A stretch of DNA of 16,751 nt, taken from Clostridiales bacterium (lineage in GTDB: Bacteria > Bacillota > Clostridia > Oscillospirales > Oscillospiraceae). Below are positions 14,258 through 16,751 of the stretch, one piece after another; the first letter of the stretch is position 1, and each line of letters begins with the position of its first letter. Made by a program: the position numbers and the translations under genes. The notes beneath the pieces were generated by a model, which saw only the letters and a program-made list of their open reading frames with translations, was not told where the DNA came from and did no database searches. The stretch lies in the NCBI GenBank assembly GCA_021200895.1, contig JAJQFX010000013.1, positions 1-16,751 of the forward strand. The letters are read 5' to 3'.

Positions 14258-15265
14258 TCAATCGGGGGAGAAATTCCGGCAAAACTCCTTGTAATTATAA
14301 TCCTTCCCTGGACGGCAAAGGACGGCAAACTGAATGGAATCAAAAATCTGCCTGCTGCCCATCCCGGCAAAGGTGAACGCCCGGATGGCACGGGCAAACA
14401 AATCGGAAACCAGCGCCGCATCGTTCCCGTACACGCCGCAGCCGAAGGCCCCCAGAATCAGGTGGCGATAACCCTGGGAGGCCGCCACCAGCAGCATACC
14501 CCGGATACGCTTATAAAGCATCTCCTCGTATTCCTGCTGGCTCATCCCCTCCAGCCCCAGGCGCACCATCGGGGCGGCGCAGCTCATGACGGAGACGGGG
14601 AACGGCTGGGCAAGGGCTTCGGACGAGGCGTCTTTGATGACCTCCACGTTGGGAGAGAGCAGCACGCCGTCCGACCCCATGCGGGTCTTTCTGGCGTTGT
14701 TGTAGTCGTAGTACCGCTTTGCGCCCTCACTCTCCAGAGACAGCAGCAGGGATGTCCTCCGGCAGAGATCCTCCTCCTGGGCGTTGGCTCCGTTCCGGGT
14801 CTGGCCGCCGGGCCGGGTAGCGCTGGCCAGATTCAGCACGAGAATTTTGGGCGCGGATTCTCCCGCATTTTTCAGAAGCTGATACTGCTTCTGCGCCAGG
14901 ACAAGGGCGTCCTCATTTTCACAGCCGAAGGTGCAGGAGGCGTCCTGTGCCTGCGGTTCTTCCCGCTCCGGGGCGGTGAGAGACGGCAGTTCCTCCGGCA
15001 GATACACCCGAATCTCTCGCATCTGCTCCGGTGAAAAGGCAAGATGCACGTCCTGCCCGTCCTTGGAGTAGCCGCCCTGTTCCAGAATGGCCAGCGTGTC
15101 CTCCAGTATCGCAATATTCTTTTTCCTGCGCATTTCCTTCTGCTGTTCCCGCTCCTTAATTTCCTCCTCAGAGAGGCCCTGATACTCCCGCGCCCGCATC
15201 TGTGCCGCAAGTTTCTTGAGCCGTTCTTCTTCGGATAGTTCCTTTTTGATTTCCTGTTCAGCCAT
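14258..15265 (-). CDS. TIGR02452 / microbial PARG-type ADP-ribose glycohydrolase
   Basis: This 335-residue protein has a charged, probably coiled N-terminal part (about 1-65, rich in E, K and R) and a macrodomain-like catalytic half. NLASATRPGGQ (145-155) followed by NAQEEDLCRR (161-170) matches the PARG signature GG(G)-X(6-8)-QEE, with E164/E165 as the expected catalytic acids. The C-terminal LILGAFGCGVYGND is also typical of TIGR02452. The signature's third Gly is Gln here (GGQ). The enzyme should release ADP-ribose from modified proteins or other acceptors in the cytoplasm. Its ATG overlaps the stop of the upstream Sir2-like gene by 8 bases, with a G-rich AAAGGCGGGG before it, so the two are translated together. 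It is the likely eraser for modifications made by the two Sir2-like proteins. Confidence 0.87.
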   Translation of the reverse strand: MAEQEIKKELSEEERLKKLAAQMRAREYQGLSEEEIKEREQQKEMRRKKNIAILEDTLAILEQGGYSKDGQDVHLAFSPEQMREIRVYLPEELPSLTAPEREEPQAQDASCTFGCENEDALVLAQKQYQLLKNAGESAPKILVLNLASATRPGGQTRNGANAQEEDLCRRTSLLLSLESEGAKRYYDYNNARKTRMGSDGVLLSPNVEVIKDASSEALAQPFPVSVMSCAAPMVRLGLEGMSQQEYEEMLYKRIRGMLLVAASQGYRHLILGAFGCGVYGNDAALVSDLFARAIRAFTFAGMGSRQIFDSIQFAVLCRPGKDYNYKEFCRNFSPD

Positions 15266-15974
15266 GTTCGCCCCGCCTTTCTTTCAGCTTTTGAAACACA
15301 TCGTCGCATGGTTCCCGGATGTTCAAATCGGCCATGCTGTCGAACCCGGTGTGGCCCGGATTGATTTGGACAATGACAGCGTCTCTCCGCCGGTAATTCC
15401 AGTAGGCGCTCCCATAATAGCCGTTGGTTCCAATCACAAGAATCAAATCCGCCTTGGAAATCCAGTCCTGCGCCTTTTTCACGCCCTCGTCCCAAAGCCC
15501 GATGTGGCTGTACAATTCCCAGGGAAGAATCGTCCCACCGCAGAAGTCGCATTTGGGCAACTCCTCCTGCTCCCATATCTCATAGCCGTCGTAGTGCCGT
15601 CCGCACTTGGAGCAGCGGTTGATTTGACAGCTGCCCTGGATTTCCGCCACGTTTTTGGAACCGGCCATCGTGTGCATACAGTCCTCGTTTGTGGTGATGA
15701 TTCCAATCAGCTTTCCGGCATCCTCCAGCTCCCGCAGGGCGTAGTGGCTGGGGCTGGGGTGATAGTGGTGCATCGTTTTGACGTAGGAGCGCAAAAAGCG
15801 GTCGCTCCCGAACCCGCCTGGCCGGATGCTGCGGGAGAGCTGCCCATAGGTCACGCCGCCGCCGGAAAGAGAGATCCCGGCGCCGGTGATGGCCACCGCC
15901 GCGTGGCTCTGGTCAATGTATTCGGCTAACTGCTCTATTTTGTCCTCGTTCCGGCCTCCTCTGGAAATTCTCAT
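15258..15974 (-). CDS. Sir2-like protein with class M (SirTM) features, second copy
   Basis: This 238-residue sirtuin fold has the NAD+-binding GAGIS (31-35), TTNEDCMHTMAG (95-104 onward), a zinc ribbon with C121, C124, C142 and C145, and VIGTNGYYG in the second half of the Rossmann fold. The catalytic His of the usual HG motif is replaced: the motif reads EIQGS (Q113). The GIPDFR segment of deacetylases is missing. The Gln replacement is, as I recall, the hallmark of SirTM proteins, which act as protein ADP-ribosyltransferases in Staphylococcus and Streptococcus and are linked to macrodomain genes. The ATG at 15974 (AGGA 10 nt upstream) is chosen over a GTG at 15983 that abuts the AGGAT. It is about two-thirds identical to the next gene upstream. 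Deacetylation is unlikely without the His. Confidence 0.88.
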   Translation of the reverse strand: MRISRGGRNEDKIEQLAEYIDQSHAAVAITGAGISLSGGGVTYGQLSRSIRPGGFGSDRFLRSYVKTMHHYHPSPSHYALRELEDAGKLIGIITTNEDCMHTMAGSKNVAEIQGSCQINRCSKCGRHYDGYEIWEQEELPKCDFCGGTILPWELYSHIGLWDEGVKKAQDWISKADLILVIGTNGYYGSAYWNYRRRDAVIVQINPGHTGFDSMADLNIREPCDDVFQKLKERRGEHG

Positions 15975-15995
15975 CAGGTTCACATCCTATCTTTA

Positions 15996-16700
15996 TCACA
16001 TTCCGTCAGTTGTATTCCGTATTTTCTTCAATCTTTGGAAAACATCATCGGAACCCTGGCGGATATTCAAATCAGCCACGCTGTCAAAGCCGGTGTGCCC
16101 CGGATTGATTTGGACGATGGCCGCATCCCTCCGCCGGTAGTTCCAGTAAACGTCTCCGTAGTTGCCCCGTGTTCCGATGACAAGAATCAGGTCAGCTTGT
16201 GCAATCCACTCTCTGGCTTTCCTGACATCCGCATCCCACAGGCCGATATGGCTGTACAGCGGCCAGGGAAGGATTTCCCCGCCGCAGGCGTCGCATCGGG
16301 GCAGCTCGTCCTGTTTCCAAATCTCATACCCGTCATAATGGCGGCCACACTTGGCGCAGCAGTTGACCTGGAGGCTGCCCTGAATTTCCGCTACGTTCTT
16401 GGACCCGGCAATCGTGTGCATACAGTCCACATTCGTGGTGATGATACCGGCGAGCTTGCCCTCTGCTTCCAGGTCTGCCAGGGCATAGTGAGCAAAGCTG
16501 GGCTGATAGGAGAACATCGTCTCCAGAAAGGTGGGCAAAAAGGACCCTGCGCCGGAGCCCCATCTGCCGCCGCCTCTGCGGGCGGTGCGCATCTGGCCAT
16601 AGGTGACCCCGCCGCCGCCAACGGAAATGCCTGCGCCGGTGGTGGCGACAATGCTGCCGCTTCGGTCAATATAGTCGGCCAACTGTTGGATTTTATCCAT
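15996..16700 (-). CDS. Sir2-like protein with class M (SirTM) features, first copy
   Basis: This 234-residue paralog of the following gene has GAGIS (22-26), TTNVDCMHTIAG, EIQGS with Gln (Q107) for the catalytic His, zinc ligands C115, C118, C136 and C139, and VIGTRGNYG in place of the usual GTS loop. The stretch from the TTN motif to the end is almost unchanged between the copies. The loop after GGGVTYGQ (about 37-60) differs most and is rich in Gly and Arg here, which suggests different targets. The start at 16700 has AAAGGA 12 nt upstream. An in-frame ATG at 16712 directly abuts that site. It lies 21 bp before the second copy. Its promoter is not visible: the remaining 39 bp to the right edge are too few, and more operon genes may lie outside. 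Confidence 0.87.
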   Translation of the reverse strand: MDKIQQLADYIDRSGSIVATTGAGISVGGGGVTYGQMRTARRGGGRWGSGAGSFLPTFLETMFSYQPSFAHYALADLEAEGKLAGIITTNVDCMHTIAGSKNVAEIQGSLQVNCCAKCGRHYDGYEIWKQDELPRCDACGGEILPWPLYSHIGLWDADVRKAREWIAQADLILVIGTRGNYGDVYWNYRRRDAAIVQINPGHTGFDSVADLNIRQGSDDVFQRLKKIRNTTDGM

Positions 16701-16751
16701 ATTTATGACCATTCCTTTCCGCTGCGCTCCAAGGCACCAAAGGGAATGAAA

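Overview
The window looks like part of an anaerobic Firmicutes chromosome, most likely a moderately GC-rich gut clostridium of the Oscillospiraceae type. This is inferred from strong AGGAGG-type ribosome binding sites, a 2-hydroxyacyl-CoA-dehydratase-activase-like giant protein, Firmicutes-style heterodimeric ABC exporters and TIGR02452/Sir2 proteins. No rRNA, tRNA, CRISPR array or insertion sequence was seen. Nearly all the DNA is accounted for by 14 genes in three blocks.

Block 1 (about 1-6200) reads leftward. It is an envelope-lipid operon of two family-8 glycosyltransferases, a PlsC-like acyltransferase and a large tandem-ASKHA, DUF2229 activase-like protein that runs off the left edge. 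The activase plus acyltransferase pairing recalls anaerobic plasmalogen synthesis (PlsA of Clostridium perfringens), so a glycosylated ether/vinyl-ether lipid is a plausible product (inference). Behind it, also leftward, lies a TetR-family regulator gene with its own terminator.

Block 2 (6200-11400) reads rightward. It holds a heterodimeric ABC exporter pair with one degenerate ATP site, then a CPA2-type cation/proton antiporter gene broken by one extra G in a G6 run.

Seven near-identical 16-bp palindromes (core TGCGACA-NN-TGTYGCA) sit at the glycosyltransferase promoter (2), inside the tetR promoter (1) and at two duplicated exporter promoters (4). Both the lipid operon and the exporter promoters are bracketed by one palindrome 9 bp upstream of the -35 and another 5-7 bp downstream of the -10. 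This predicts one TetR-controlled regulon that combines export with envelope-lipid remodelling.

Block 3 (11538-16700) reads leftward and looks like a single operon. Its order is two tandem Sir2-like proteins with the class M (SirTM) hallmark of Gln in place of the catalytic His, a TIGR02452/microbial PARG-type ADP-ribose glycohydrolase, a free-standing NRPS-type adenylation domain, a GNAT acetyltransferase and an alpha/beta-hydrolase esterase. The layout suggests a writer/eraser ADP-ribosylation module joined to amino-acid-activating and acyl-transfer enzymes, and it is the best candidate for an undescribed system here. The block shares a bidirectional terminator with the antiporter gene.
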